The notes beneath the pieces are model-generated. The model ran no database searches. It worked only from the letters and a program-made list of their open reading frames with translations, and had not been told where the DNA came from. 38,441 nt of DNA from the NCBI GenBank assembly GCA_964547525.1, contig CAZJOD010000013.1, positions 1-38,441 of the forward strand, written 5' to 3'. The stretch is from CAZJOD01 sp964547525 (GTDB taxonomy: Bacteria > Bacillota > Clostridia > JAAYHZ01). This document shows, one piece after another, positions 17,081 through 26,040 of the stretch (position 1 is the stretch's first letter; each line of letters begins with the position of its first letter). Both the position numbers and the translations under genes were made by a program.

Positions 17081-19042
17081 ATGTCGAAATATATACCGTT
17101 TCCTGCATATGTAGATGATGTTCCGTTAGATTTATCTTTTGTTTACAAAAATGATAAGCCTGCCGGAAATCATGGTTTCTTAAAAGTCACGGGAGATAAG
17201 TTTCAATTCGAAGATGGTACTCCGGGAAGGTTTTGGGGTACAAACTTTAACGGTGGTGCAAATTTTCCCGAATTCAATTATTCTGAAAAGGTAGCAAAAC
17301 GACTTTCTAAGATTGGAGTAAATTTAGTTAGATTTCATCAACTCGATGCTGAATGGAACACACCGAACATATTCCAATTTACTAAGGGTGAAAGGAAAAA
17401 AGATACACTTAGTTTTGACCCTGAAAGTATAAAAAGGCTGGATTATTTAATTTATTGCTTGAAGAACGAAGGAATCTACTGTTACCTTGATATTTTTACA
17501 TACCGTAAATTTAAAAACGGTGACGATATAATAAATACATTTGAATTAAAAGATGCGGCAAAACCGTATTCCGGATTTAACAGGAGAATGATTGATCTTC
17601 AGAAAAAAACAGCATACGACTTTTGGACACATATAAATCCTTATACAGGGCTTGCATATAAAGACGATCCGGTTTTTGTAATGTGTGAAGTGGTAAACGA
17701 AAGTGACTATTTTAATTGGAAGATTACCCTGGAGCCGTATGAAGGTGAATTTAGAAACCTTTTTAATGCATGGCTTAACGAAAAAAATATTCGATATGAC
17801 GCTTTTACATGTGACTTATCCTGCAAAGATCAAGAGCTTATAGATTTTAAAATTGAGCTACAACAAAAGTACTATATTGAAATGATTAATTTCATGAGAA
17901 AAATAGGAGTTAAGATACCTATTACCGGTACAAATTACACTGTTTGCAGCGCTAACTGCAAAGCTCAGACTGTGACTGACTTTTGTGACAGCCATGTATA
18001 CTTTTATGACTGGAAGTGGGGAGAGAAAGAAAAATATTGCATGAATAAAGCAATAACTCATGTACCGGAAAGCGGTTTCGGAACTTTATCTCTTATGCGG
18101 GTTTTTGATAAACCTTTCTTTGTATCGGAGTGGGATATGCCCTGGCCTAATGAATATCGTGCAGAAAGTCCCATCCTTTATGCCGCAGTCGGAGCTTTAC
18201 AAGGTTGGTCGGGATTCGCCATACACACATATTCATACGGTACATTGTTAAATGAAATGAAGATTCTCGGTAAAGAATCATCATCTGCTTCCATAGGCGG
18301 GACACCTTATCGAGAGGGTATTTTCAGTACATGGAATGATCCTGCAAAGTTCGGCTTGTTTTATCATGCGGCTCTTATTACGCGTCGTGGTGATATATTA
18401 CAGTCAGATAAAAAAATAGCAATCAAAATAGGCACATTGGATAGCGGTATAAAGCCCGCATTCAGAATTTCATCGGAATTATCTCAAATTGCCGCTCATT
18501 ATGAAGGTGATACCTCCGAAACGATAGTTTCAGAAAATGATATCCTTGTATATGAGAAGGATGGCGCAGTAACATCAGATACAGGTGAATTATACAGGAG
18601 CTGGACTAAAAACTACGGTACTATAAAGACTGATATGACAAAGTGTGCATACGGTTTTTTAAGTAAAAATTCACCTGTTGACCTTGACGGTTTAAAAATA
18701 GTTTCTAAAACAGATTTTGCGGTTATTGCTTTAAGTTCATTGACAGATAAGCCTATTTTAAAAAGTGATAATATACTTATGACAACAGTAGGTCGGGCTA
18801 TAAATACTGATGCAAAATTTGACGGAGAGCAGATGCTTGATTACGGAAAACCCCCCATTCTCGTTGAAGTAATAGAAGCCGATATAGAATTAAAAACCGT
18901 TTGTAGCAACCTAAAGGTGTGGGCTGTAAATGCGGAAGGTTTCTATGTAGGTGCGGTTCCTACAACATATGAAAACGGTGTGTTGAAAATTTATCTTGGT
19001 GATAAATTCCCAAGTATGTATTATTTAATACAAGCCGATTGA
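17081..19042 (+). CDS. Clan GH-A (GH5-like) glycoside hydrolase
   Basis: A 653-residue protein with a TIM-barrel glycosidase domain: GRFWGTNFNGGANFPE, then IGVNLVRFHQLDAEW (beta-strand 2), CEVVNES with the likely acid/base Glu207, and FFVSEWDMPWP with the likely nucleophile Glu350. The spacing of the two Glu residues and the N-E pair are those of clan GH-A, but I cannot assign a GH family. The last 200 residues look beta-rich. There is no signal peptide, so it is cytoplasmic like its neighbours. It follows the lyase gene by 59 bases with its own AGGAGGG site, consistent with one operon acting on the same oligosaccharides. Confidence 0.8.
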   Translation: MSKYIPFPAYVDDVPLDLSFVYKNDKPAGNHGFLKVTGDKFQFEDGTPGRFWGTNFNGGANFPEFNYSEKVAKRLSKIGVNLVRFHQLDAEWNTPNIFQFTKGERKKDTLSFDPESIKRLDYLIYCLKNEGIYCYLDIFTYRKFKNGDDIINTFELKDAAKPYSGFNRRMIDLQKKTAYDFWTHINPYTGLAYKDDPVFVMCEVVNESDYFNWKITLEPYEGEFRNLFNAWLNEKNIRYDAFTCDLSCKDQELIDFKIELQQKYYIEMINFMRKIGVKIPITGTNYTVCSANCKAQTVTDFCDSHVYFYDWKWGEKEKYCMNKAITHVPESGFGTLSLMRVFDKPFFVSEWDMPWPNEYRAESPILYAAVGALQGWSGFAIHTYSYGTLLNEMKILGKESSSASIGGTPYREGIFSTWNDPAKFGLFYHAALITRRGDILQSDKKIAIKIGTLDSGIKPAFRISSELSQIAAHYEGDTSETIVSENDILVYEKDGAVTSDTGELYRSWTKNYGTIKTDMTKCAYGFLSKNSPVDLDGLKIVSKTDFAVIALSSLTDKPILKSDNILMTTVGRAINTDAKFDGEQMLDYGKPPILVEVIEADIELKTVCSNLKVWAVNAEGFYVGAVPTTYENGVLKIYLGDKFPSMYYLIQAD

Positions 19043-19098
19043 TCGTGTGTATTTGTCCACCAATCCTATTACGTTCACATACCGGTGTAATAACATGT

Positions 19099-19142
19099 TT
19101 CCCTGCATAAAATGCTTAGTGCAAGAGCTATTATACAGGGAA
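19099..19142. repeat. Inverted repeat between convergent genes
   Basis: TTCCCTGCATAA (19099-19110) and TTATACAGGGAA (19131-19142) form a 12-bp stem with one mismatch and a 20-base loop. It lies between the glycosidase and the inverted lyase copy 2. No T run follows on either strand, so a role as terminator is uncertain. Confidence 0.4.
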
Positions 19143-19168
19143 TCCTTAATCTGATTTCTCATGTGTTT

Positions 19169-22100
19169 TTAGTTAGTATAACATAAAGGTATTTCAAATG
19201 CAGCACCTTCACTAAAACGATAAATATATCCTTTACACGGATTTGTCAGATCAACATAACCCCTGATACTCGTTTCGCCTACCTTAATGCGATAATTATT
19301 TGATGACTGTAGTTTATTTATATCTAAAATTTGATATGATGCGTTACCTACATTGTTCCCCTCTATATTAATAAATCTCCCTATAAGATCATTAAAAGGT
19401 ACATATTCATTTTCAATAAATATGTCTATAAAATTATCTTCAGATATTTCTTTTTGGAAATCGATAACATATCCATGAATATAAGGATTTGTCTTGTTAA
19501 CTAAGATAATATCTTTATATACAAGAAGTGTTCCTTTTGAAACGAGTGCGTGTAGTACCTTACAGTCCTTTATCCTAATAAACCCCAATTGACCTTTGAA
19601 ACTAATTTCATTATCTATGTCTATGGTGACGGTTTCATCTATGGAGTGTATTATATAATCTATCGTGCCATCTTTTAATGTTACTTTAACACACCCGTAT
19701 TTATAATTATCACTCTTACCGTTTATATTAATTAATTCAACAGAACAAATTTCATTATTATCCAAATAAGGTTCATATACCGATACATACCGGCTCTTCA
19801 AATCATTCCCTTGCCTTTTCCCAAGATAGTAATATAAAAATTTAGGATTTCCTATTTTATTAACAGGTGGCTGTCCCTTTGCAATTACTCTTTGATTTGT
19901 TTCACCTAACATATATGCTTTTATATACGGTTGACCTGTTTTTCCTTTTCTAATATCCCAAGTGTCCTTTAATTTATATTCAAGTTCAAAATATTGGCAA
20001 GGTTCATCAGACTTCAACACATCATAAAGGTAATGGAACCCGTTACCATAACCTCCTTTTTCTCTGTCTTTTCTCTCACCGAAAACCACATTTTCACCTT
20101 GGTATGTGCCGGATGCCTGATGTTTCATATCACACCCATAGTAACTGATTTCTCCTTCCCCACCATGAAAAGAAAAATGATGAGTACTTCCTCCTGCCAC
20201 CCTGAAAAAATCTACAAAATACGCTTTTCCCGGTGCGATATTAATCATGCACATGGAACGACGGTACATAGAAACACTATTATAAGTATTCGGGTCGTCT
20301 ACATCGATATACTTTAAGAAACATCTGTCTTCAAAGCCTTTTGGAATGCCGGAAAATAATGTTTGCTCTTGGCAGGTTTCGTCAACCATAACTGTATTAT
20401 GACTTATTGTATGGGATGTCCATTCCTTTCGTTTCGGAAACTTTTCTGCAAATTCCGGATAACCTAAATCCGGTGTGCAATTTATTCCGTTGGCTATAAT
20501 TTCAAAATTCATTTTATCCGAATGACCATGCCCGGCAGTGCTGCCGTAATACATGTGCATATTGCAACCGAATCTTTCCTTTTGCCGTAGCAAAGCGTTT
20601 CCATAGTCGGTTAGATTATGAGATACTGTATGCAATGACTCTTTAGGATCTTTAGAAGAATTCAGCAATGAAATTATTATTTCAAACTCTTTACAATCCA
20701 CATAGCCAAAATCTCCCTTGTGTGCCATAGGAAAACATACATTAAAATAATCAAGAATTTTCGGATCTTTTGTTGCATTATAACCATTTATTAATACTCT
20801 TTGCAAATGATCCTCTTTTTGCATATTATCTTCTGCGAACACTCTAAAAGGGTCTCCGGTTTTTCCAACATCACCGTTTTTAGGTACATGTATGTTGTCT
20901 AAGTTTAACTTGGTATAGCTTTGGTACATTTTTTTCATTACAGGGTGCTTTCGAATATCATATTTTGTATTTTTAATACCGGGATAATTACTCAAAATAT
21001 CGGCTATACGATCAAATTCAACCAACCATAACCTGTTATACATAGGTGAACACTCATTACCAAATCCGTCACCGTTAACTTTGTTTTCTAATATGCCCAA
21101 TATATTACATCCGGTATAGTATGTTTTTTGTACTCGTATAGGATCTTTTTCAAATTTTCGTCCGCCGTGTGCAAATAAAAACTCTAACCACTCTTGCGCC
21201 TCTTTACATTCTCCCATACATACGATAGCCATGGCTAAGGCGCTTTGGTGCATACCTTCATTCCCGGCAATACTTCCGTTTTTGATACTTGGATAAACCT
21301 CACGGACTATTCCGTTAATAATGGTGTCATAGATGTCTTTTACATCGATTTTTATAAATTCCGAAAAGAACTCTTTAATTTCATAACCATTCTCATTTAT
21401 TACCGGAAGTACTGCATCTGCAGCATAACACAACATTCTTGCCACATATGTTTCCCATATGCATCCTATAGTTTTACCTTGTAATGAAAAGCCGTCTGTA
21501 TTACGGTACGGTCTTCCGGGTAAGCGCATCCAAACGTTTAAATCCATACTAGGATACAGTAAAGCAACTTTGTATAATATTAATATGCAATATTTTGCGT
21601 ATGTTATATCTCCCGTGTATACATATGCATCGGCCAAATGCATAACAGCAGCAGAAATAGACCTGTCGTTAATTCCCGCTTTATTATATAAATCCAACCA
21701 AGTTGCGAAATGATTATAGTAAGCGATAAAAGACCAGCGAGTTCCCTCTGTATCCACATACCCGCTACCGTCATCTACAAACCAATCCTTTCCTTTATCA
21801 GGATTTGATATGTTAATTAAAAACTTATTGTCAGCTAATTTCTTACGGAAAATACCGGTATCATCCAAACCACTTTCATAATAACTTTTAAAATCATTAG
21901 TAGGATATACACTGCCACAATTAGGGCACTCCACTTTCCACTTATTTTTATCGCTATGAACCGTCCAACCCATCGTGCCATATTTTATAAGGAAATCATC
22001 TCCACAGTTTGGACACCCGCTATTATCATGACCGGGTGTTAAACACCTGGGTATTTCGTTAGGTGTAGCTTTTGTCCACCAATAATTTTTTCCTTGTTCT

Positions 22101-22219
22101 AACAATGCATCTGCTAAATAGATACTTTCTTGACTAAGCTTTTTGATTTTATCAAATTTTCTAATATTATTGCGAATCAAGTCTATCTTATCTTTACTAA
22201 AAAAATTGCCACCCTGCAT
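19169..22219 (-). CDS. Heparinase II/III-type polysaccharide lyase, copy 2
   Basis: A 1016-residue paralogue of the 13962-17021 gene, co-linear along its whole length. CPNCG and CPNCG lie at the same positions (Cys69/72 and Cys98/101), as do the RWSFIAYY and NVWMRLPGRPYRNTDGFSLQ blocks, GHGHSDKMNFE, TPDLGYPE and TISHNTVMVD. All presumed catalytic and zinc residues are kept. There is no signal peptide. An upstream ATG at 22270 is in frame, but GGAGG sits 7 bases before the ATG at 22219, which gives an N-terminus (MQGGNFF) matching copy 1 (MGGGNYF). It converges on the glycosidase, so the two lyase copies form a long inverted pair around it. Differences in the C-terminal part may mean a related but different substrate. 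Confidence 0.85.
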   Translation of the reverse strand: MQGGNFFSKDKIDLIRNNIRKFDKIKKLSQESIYLADALLEQGKNYWWTKATPNEIPRCLTPGHDNSGCPNCGDDFLIKYGTMGWTVHSDKNKWKVECPNCGSVYPTNDFKSYYESGLDDTGIFRKKLADNKFLINISNPDKGKDWFVDDGSGYVDTEGTRWSFIAYYNHFATWLDLYNKAGINDRSISAAVMHLADAYVYTGDITYAKYCILILYKVALLYPSMDLNVWMRLPGRPYRNTDGFSLQGKTIGCIWETYVARMLCYAADAVLPVINENGYEIKEFFSEFIKIDVKDIYDTIINGIVREVYPSIKNGSIAGNEGMHQSALAMAIVCMGECKEAQEWLEFLFAHGGRKFEKDPIRVQKTYYTGCNILGILENKVNGDGFGNECSPMYNRLWLVEFDRIADILSNYPGIKNTKYDIRKHPVMKKMYQSYTKLNLDNIHVPKNGDVGKTGDPFRVFAEDNMQKEDHLQRVLINGYNATKDPKILDYFNVCFPMAHKGDFGYVDCKEFEIIISLLNSSKDPKESLHTVSHNLTDYGNALLRQKERFGCNMHMYYGSTAGHGHSDKMNFEIIANGINCTPDLGYPEFAEKFPKRKEWTSHTISHNTVMVDETCQEQTLFSGIPKGFEDRCFLKYIDVDDPNTYNSVSMYRRSMCMINIAPGKAYFVDFFRVAGGSTHHFSFHGGEGEISYYGCDMKHQASGTYQGENVVFGERKDREKGGYGNGFHYLYDVLKSDEPCQYFELEYKLKDTWDIRKGKTGQPYIKAYMLGETNQRVIAKGQPPVNKIGNPKFLYYYLGKRQGNDLKSRYVSVYEPYLDNNEICSVELININGKSDNYKYGCVKVTLKDGTIDYIIHSIDETVTIDIDNEISFKGQLGFIRIKDCKVLHALVSKGTLLVYKDIILVNKTNPYIHGYVIDFQKEISEDNFIDIFIENEYVPFNDLIGRFINIEGNNVGNASYQILDINKLQSSNNYRIKVGETSIRGYVDLTNPCKGYIYRFSEGAAFEIPLCYTN

Positions 22220-22402
22220 GTTAACACCTCCATTTTGAAAATTGGTGATATAATTGCATAATTCTATCACATAATGTATATATAAGTCTGTTTATATTGA
22301 AAAATATTATTTTTTTGGTCTGATTTTATAGTTTTAGTATGCAGATTTTAATTATTTAAGAGATCGGATATCTTTTATTTATTATCATAATAACATTATA
22401 AT

Positions 22403-23578
22403 CTATAATAAGAAGCTTGAGAGAAATCTTAGTAATATCGGAAAAATGATTATAACACCAATTAATCTAATTAGTTGAAGCAGTGCCACTTTTGGGGTAT
22501 CTACTCCTAATTCGTCAGCTACAAGAACCATCTCTGTAACTCCTCCCGGAGTACTGGCAAATAACGCCGTAGCCAAATCCATCTTACCCCATTTAAAAAT
22601 TAAATAACCTACAATCAAATTTAAAAATATCAGACTGAAAACAAGGATAACACCGGGTATTAAAATATCTTTTAATCCAATTACATCATCAATTGTTATA
22701 CTTGAACCTAAAACAGCTCCAACCGATATCTGTGTAAATTTTCTTGCTTTTACAGTCATAAATGTCTTGCCTGTCAATACACTTGCACAACCTACCGTCA
22801 ACACCGATCCCATCATCGCACCCGCGGGGAGATCCAGCCAAATTCCTATTAGCCCTCCCATCGCACCTATGACAATTGTAAATATGCTTTTTAATATTTT
22901 ATTTTTAACCGGGTAATTTACTGTAGCTTTATCATCATTACTTGTTGCAGATATTTGGTTTGACTGCGGTTCTTTGTTTGCAAATATACATTCGGATTTA
23001 AGTGTTTGTTGATTGTTTTGTTCATGATTTCTTTTTATAGAATTAGGTTTTTTGTCATATTCTTTTGCTTCACATAGTTCTATTAATCTATACCGCTTAC
23101 ATATTGCTCTTAACAAGACAGGGAAAAAACCCAGAATACAAAAAATCCTTAACAACTGCATAAGCACAACTTTTGGTGTATCCGCACCTAACTCGTCGGC
23201 GACTAAAGCCATATCAGTCATTCCACCGGGTGCACTTGCAAACAGTGATGTAGAAAGATCCAGATTACTTAAACGATATATTAGAAAACCTACGGCAGGA
23301 AACAGTATCGCCATGCTTACAATAAGAATAACTGCTGAAGAAAAAATATTTTTCATACCGTATACATCTTTTTTTGTCATCCTTGAACCGATTAGTGTTC
23401 CGGCAATGATACGGGTTAATACTCTCAAGTTGTCAGGAACATATCCCAAACCCCATATAATATTGTAAACAGAAACAGCTATCAGTGCACCTAATAGCGC
23501 TCCTGCCGGAACTTTAAGATATATACCTATAGTCCCGCCTATTATAGCTACTATGATAGTTAATATAAAAAAATGCAT
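22403..23578 (-). CDS. AbrB-family (PF05145) integral membrane protein
   Basis: A 391-residue polytopic membrane protein made of two homologous halves. Each half contains the duplicated signature FASAPGGMTDMALVADELG / FASTPGGVTEMVLVADELG followed by DTPKV and a Leu-rich helix. A hydrophilic linker of about 50 residues (near 175-225) separates them. This twin arrangement is typical of the AbrB/ammonia-monooxygenase-like membrane family, which is unrelated to the AbrB DNA-binding regulator and is thought to be a transporter of unknown substrate. The ATG is preceded by AAGGAGATAG. It lies 14 bases after the 71-aa gene and is the last gene of the minus-strand operon. Confidence 0.87.
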   Translation of the reverse strand: MHFFILTIIVAIIGGTIGIYLKVPAGALLGALIAVSVYNIIWGLGYVPDNLRVLTRIIAGTLIGSRMTKKDVYGMKNIFSSAVILIVSMAILFPAVGFLIYRLSNLDLSTSLFASAPGGMTDMALVADELGADTPKVVLMQLLRIFCILGFFPVLLRAICKRYRLIELCEAKEYDKKPNSIKRNHEQNNQQTLKSECIFANKEPQSNQISATSNDDKATVNYPVKNKILKSIFTIVIGAMGGLIGIWLDLPAGAMMGSVLTVGCASVLTGKTFMTVKARKFTQISVGAVLGSSITIDDVIGLKDILIPGVILVFSLIFLNLIVGYLIFKWGKMDLATALFASTPGGVTEMVLVADELGVDTPKVALLQLIRLIGVIIIFPILLRFLSSFLL

Positions 23579-23592
23579 CTATCTCCTTGAGG

Positions 23593-23808
23593 TTATATAT
23601 ACAAAAGATTAAGTGCCCTTTTATAAAGCACATCATATTCACAACCACAACTGCCACATTCTTTATCAGCCTGCTTTATTGCATTGATTACTTTACTTTT
23701 ATCTTCCTTTCCCTCAAGCCAAGCTTTTGCGGGAACCTCAATCAAATCCCAACCTGATTCTGCAAATTTTTTCATGATAGCTTTCAATTCATTTACATTT
23801 GTATTCAT
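23593..23808 (-). CDS. 71-aa conserved-looking protein with CGSCGC motif
   Basis: A small soluble protein with an amphipathic N-terminal helix, the segment GWDLIEVPAKAWLEGKEDK, and three closely spaced cysteines in ECGSCGCEYD near residues 51-56. I do not recognise a named family. The Cys cluster could bind a metal or iron-sulfur cluster or be redox active. It is very likely real: AAGGGGAA precedes the ATG, the composition is protein-like, and it is packed between prs (69-base gap) and the AbrB gene (14-base gap) on the same strand. Confidence 0.75.
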   Translation of the reverse strand: MNTNVNELKAIMKKFAESGWDLIEVPAKAWLEGKEDKSKVINAIKQADKECGSCGCEYDVLYKRALNLLYI

Positions 23809-23877
23809 TTTTAATTCCCCTTAAAAATATTAATTTATATTACATAAATAATAAATCAAAACCTAAAAACATATTTC

Positions 23878-24858
23878 TTATTCTTGTATTTCAAGCACTT
23901 CCACCGGAACTTTATCAAATAAACAACTGACGGATTCCCGATAATGTATTCTATTTATTGTCTCTGCAAAAAGTGGCGCGACAGAAACGATTTTTATCTT
24001 TTCACTACCTATAATGTACGGATTGTATACCGAATCAGTTGAAATAACTTTTTCAATAATACTATTCTCTATACGTAAAACTCCTTTTTTATTTAGTAAA
24101 ACATGAGATAAACATGCGTATATTCTTTTTGCACCACGTTCTTTTAATTCATCAGCTAAATCTATCAATGTTCCGCCTGAAATGCTAAAATCATCTACTA
24201 TCAAAGCATTTTTACCTTGAACATTTCCAACAATCTCAATAATTTTGGCATTTTCATCGTGTCCGTCTCTTTCTTTATCTCCTATAGCTACAGGCAAACC
24301 CAGATACTTTGCATATCTTCTTGCTTGCTTGGCAAAGCCTGAATCAGGAGAAACCACGATCAAGTCGTCAATCATTAACGATTTTATATATTCGCATAGA
24401 ATTGGCAGAGCAAATAGATGATCCACCGGTTTTTTAAAAAATCCTTGTATCTGAGGACTATGCAAATCCATTGTTATAACTCTGTCCGCACCGGCCAATT
24501 CAATACATTCCGCACATACCCGGCCTCGTATTGATACTCTGGGCTCATCCTTCTTATCTCCTTTGGCATATGAGAAGTATGGCATTACAACAGTAACCGA
24601 ATAAGCACTTGCTCTTTTGAACGCATCTATCCAGAATAAAATTTCAGTGAATTCATCGTTAGGATGCAAACCTATAGACTGTACTAAATATACTTCCTTG
24701 TCACGGACAGTTTCCTCAACCTTAACATAAGTGTTTCCCTCACTAAACGTAATAACTTTTGCTTTTCCCGGTTCAGAACCTAAATATTTACATATTCTTT
24801 CGGCGAAAACCTTACCTGTACTGCCTGCAAAAACTTTAATCACACTTGATGTATTCAT
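23878..24858 (-). CDS. prs: Divergent ribose-phosphate pyrophosphokinase (PRPP synthetase)
   Basis: A 326-residue protein of normal Prs length. It has the family core MPYFSYAKGDKKDEP, DRVITMDLHSPQIQGFF (His133), a Lys/Arg flexible loop (DKERD, 194-198) and the ribose-5-phosphate loop DDFSISGGT (222-230). Prs makes PRPP from ribose 5-phosphate and ATP. Two signature sites deviate from housekeeping Prs: the ATP-site RQDR(K) is AKGDKK at 98-103, and the loop usually reading DDxIDTxGT is DDFSISGGT. It may therefore be a specialised paralogue with altered nucleotide or sugar specificity rather than the main Prs. GGAG precedes the ATG. It lies 136 bases downstream of the CofE-like gene and 69 bases upstream of the 71-aa gene on the same strand. 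Confidence 0.87.
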   Translation of the reverse strand: MNTSSVIKVFAGSTGKVFAERICKYLGSEPGKAKVITFSEGNTYVKVEETVRDKEVYLVQSIGLHPNDEFTEILFWIDAFKRASAYSVTVVMPYFSYAKGDKKDEPRVSIRGRVCAECIELAGADRVITMDLHSPQIQGFFKKPVDHLFALPILCEYIKSLMIDDLIVVSPDSGFAKQARRYAKYLGLPVAIGDKERDGHDENAKIIEIVGNVQGKNALIVDDFSISGGTLIDLADELKERGAKRIYACLSHVLLNKKGVLRIENSIIEKVISTDSVYNPYIIGSEKIKIVSVAPLFAETINRIHYRESVSCLFDKVPVEVLEIQE

Positions 24859-24994
24859 AATTTAACTCCATAAACAGTATTATATGTACTTATTCTGTAT
24901 TGTTTGAGAAGCTTAGGACAAGTCATATGTGTATTTTACCATGTTCTGCAATTGAAAACAATGCCATTATTTATCGCAAAAAATTAAAAACTCT

Positions 24995-25723
24995 TCACTT
25001 ACGTGATTGCCATTTTACACCATTTAAGAGTTGTTCGTATAGATCGTTATTTATATCAGTATTCAAGTTGTCGGCCGGTTGATGGTTGCAAAACTCTACA
25101 AACGGTATTTCATCAATTAACGCAATAGGCGTTTGTTCATTTGATTCTCCCATACATAGCACAGCTGAAGCAGCTAAAGAATCCGCTACATTAACTTGTG
25201 TCATTCTCAATTTGCGACCAAAAAGATCTACTTGTCCAATTTTACTATTTAGTCCCTTAAAACCGTAATAAGAAACACATTTACCCGTCACGCCCAACCT
25301 AAGAGGTGATGAAGTACTGTCAGTTATTATGATCCCTACATTTTCAATTTTATACTTGTCAATAATAAAATCTCGACACAGCTTGGCGGATTTTTGCGGA
25401 TCCTTAGGCCATAATACATAATTACCGTTAGTATTCGATTCGTCGACACCGGCTGAAGGGAGTAATAGATTATTTTTTATGGTCAGATAAACACCGTACT
25501 TATTATTTTTTTTAGGGAGAAAATAATCTGCATCATTTTCGATAATCTCATCCTTGCTTGCACTACCAAACGGTATAACGCTACCCTCACAAAGCGAAAC
25601 AACCTTTGAAGTTATTGCTACTACACTGTTGTTCGGAACGCTTGACAAAGATTCAAAAATTAAATCGGTAAGCTTTATAGAAGACACTTCTACAATTCTT
25701 GTTTTTATTGCTTGTACTCTCAT
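24995..25723 (-). CDS. CofE-like gamma-glutamyl ligase (F420_ligase, PF01996)
   Basis: A 242-residue protein with the F420-0:glutamate ligase signatures AITSKVVSLCEGSVI, SAGVDESN, ITDSTSSPLRLGVTG and AASAVLCMGESNEQTPIALI. Authentic CofE adds glutamate to coenzyme F420-0 using GTP. F420 is not expected in clostridia and no other F420 gene is in view, so this is probably a family member with another acceptor; a chlamydial homologue, for example, is linked to folate polyglutamylation. An ATG at 25753 lacks a ribosome binding site. The ATG at 25723 follows AAGGAAAAATATAAC, and a good σA-type promoter lies at 25781-25809. It heads the operon with prs, the 71-aa gene and AbrB. Confidence 0.83.
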   Translation of the reverse strand: MRVQAIKTRIVEVSSIKLTDLIFESLSSVPNNSVVAITSKVVSLCEGSVIPFGSASKDEIIENDADYFLPKKNNKYGVYLTIKNNLLLPSAGVDESNTNGNYVLWPKDPQKSAKLCRDFIIDKYKIENVGIIITDSTSSPLRLGVTGKCVSYYGFKGLNSKIGQVDLFGRKLRMTQVNVADSLAASAVLCMGESNEQTPIALIDEIPFVEFCNHQPADNLNTDINNDLYEQLLNGVKWQSRK

Positions 25724-26040
25724 GTTATATTTTTCCTTACAAATGCATTTCAAATCTTGATTATTTGGATTTGTATGACTATTATAATAGTTTAATCAGG
25801 CATCATCAATGCAATTTTCTATATTTGTAATCAATACATGTAAACAATTTTTTTAACGTTACATTATCATACATTAATTTATTTAACTTCAGATTAATAT
25901 AACCTTTTGCACATTCTACACATATATGCTATGCTGTTTTATATTAAATGTGAATTTAACTGCAAAAAATAGTTATCGTTGTAGAATAAAATGTTAAATA
26001 ATAACACAATAAATTTAGCGTTTGAAAGAAGGTTAGCTTT
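25724..26040. other. 317-base divergent promoter region
   Basis: This AT-rich region separates the minus-strand CofE-like operon from the plus-strand lyase copy 3. It holds the minus-strand promoter at 25781-25809. On the plus strand only a weak candidate is seen (TTGCAC and TATGCT, 17 bases apart, near 25915-25943). No gene or RNA structure is recognised. Confidence 0.5.
25781..25809 (-). promoter_or_regulatory. σA-type promoter of the CofE-like/prs operon
   Basis: On the minus strand TTGATG (25804-25809) and TATAAT (25781-25786) are separated by exactly 17 bases. The -10 box is perfect. It lies about 60 bases upstream of the CofE-like start. Confidence 0.65.

Noticed and set aside
24995..25723. 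Evidence for coenzyme F420 biosynthesis
   Set aside because: Only the CofE-family protein is present; no other F420 genes are visible, and family members with other acceptors are known.
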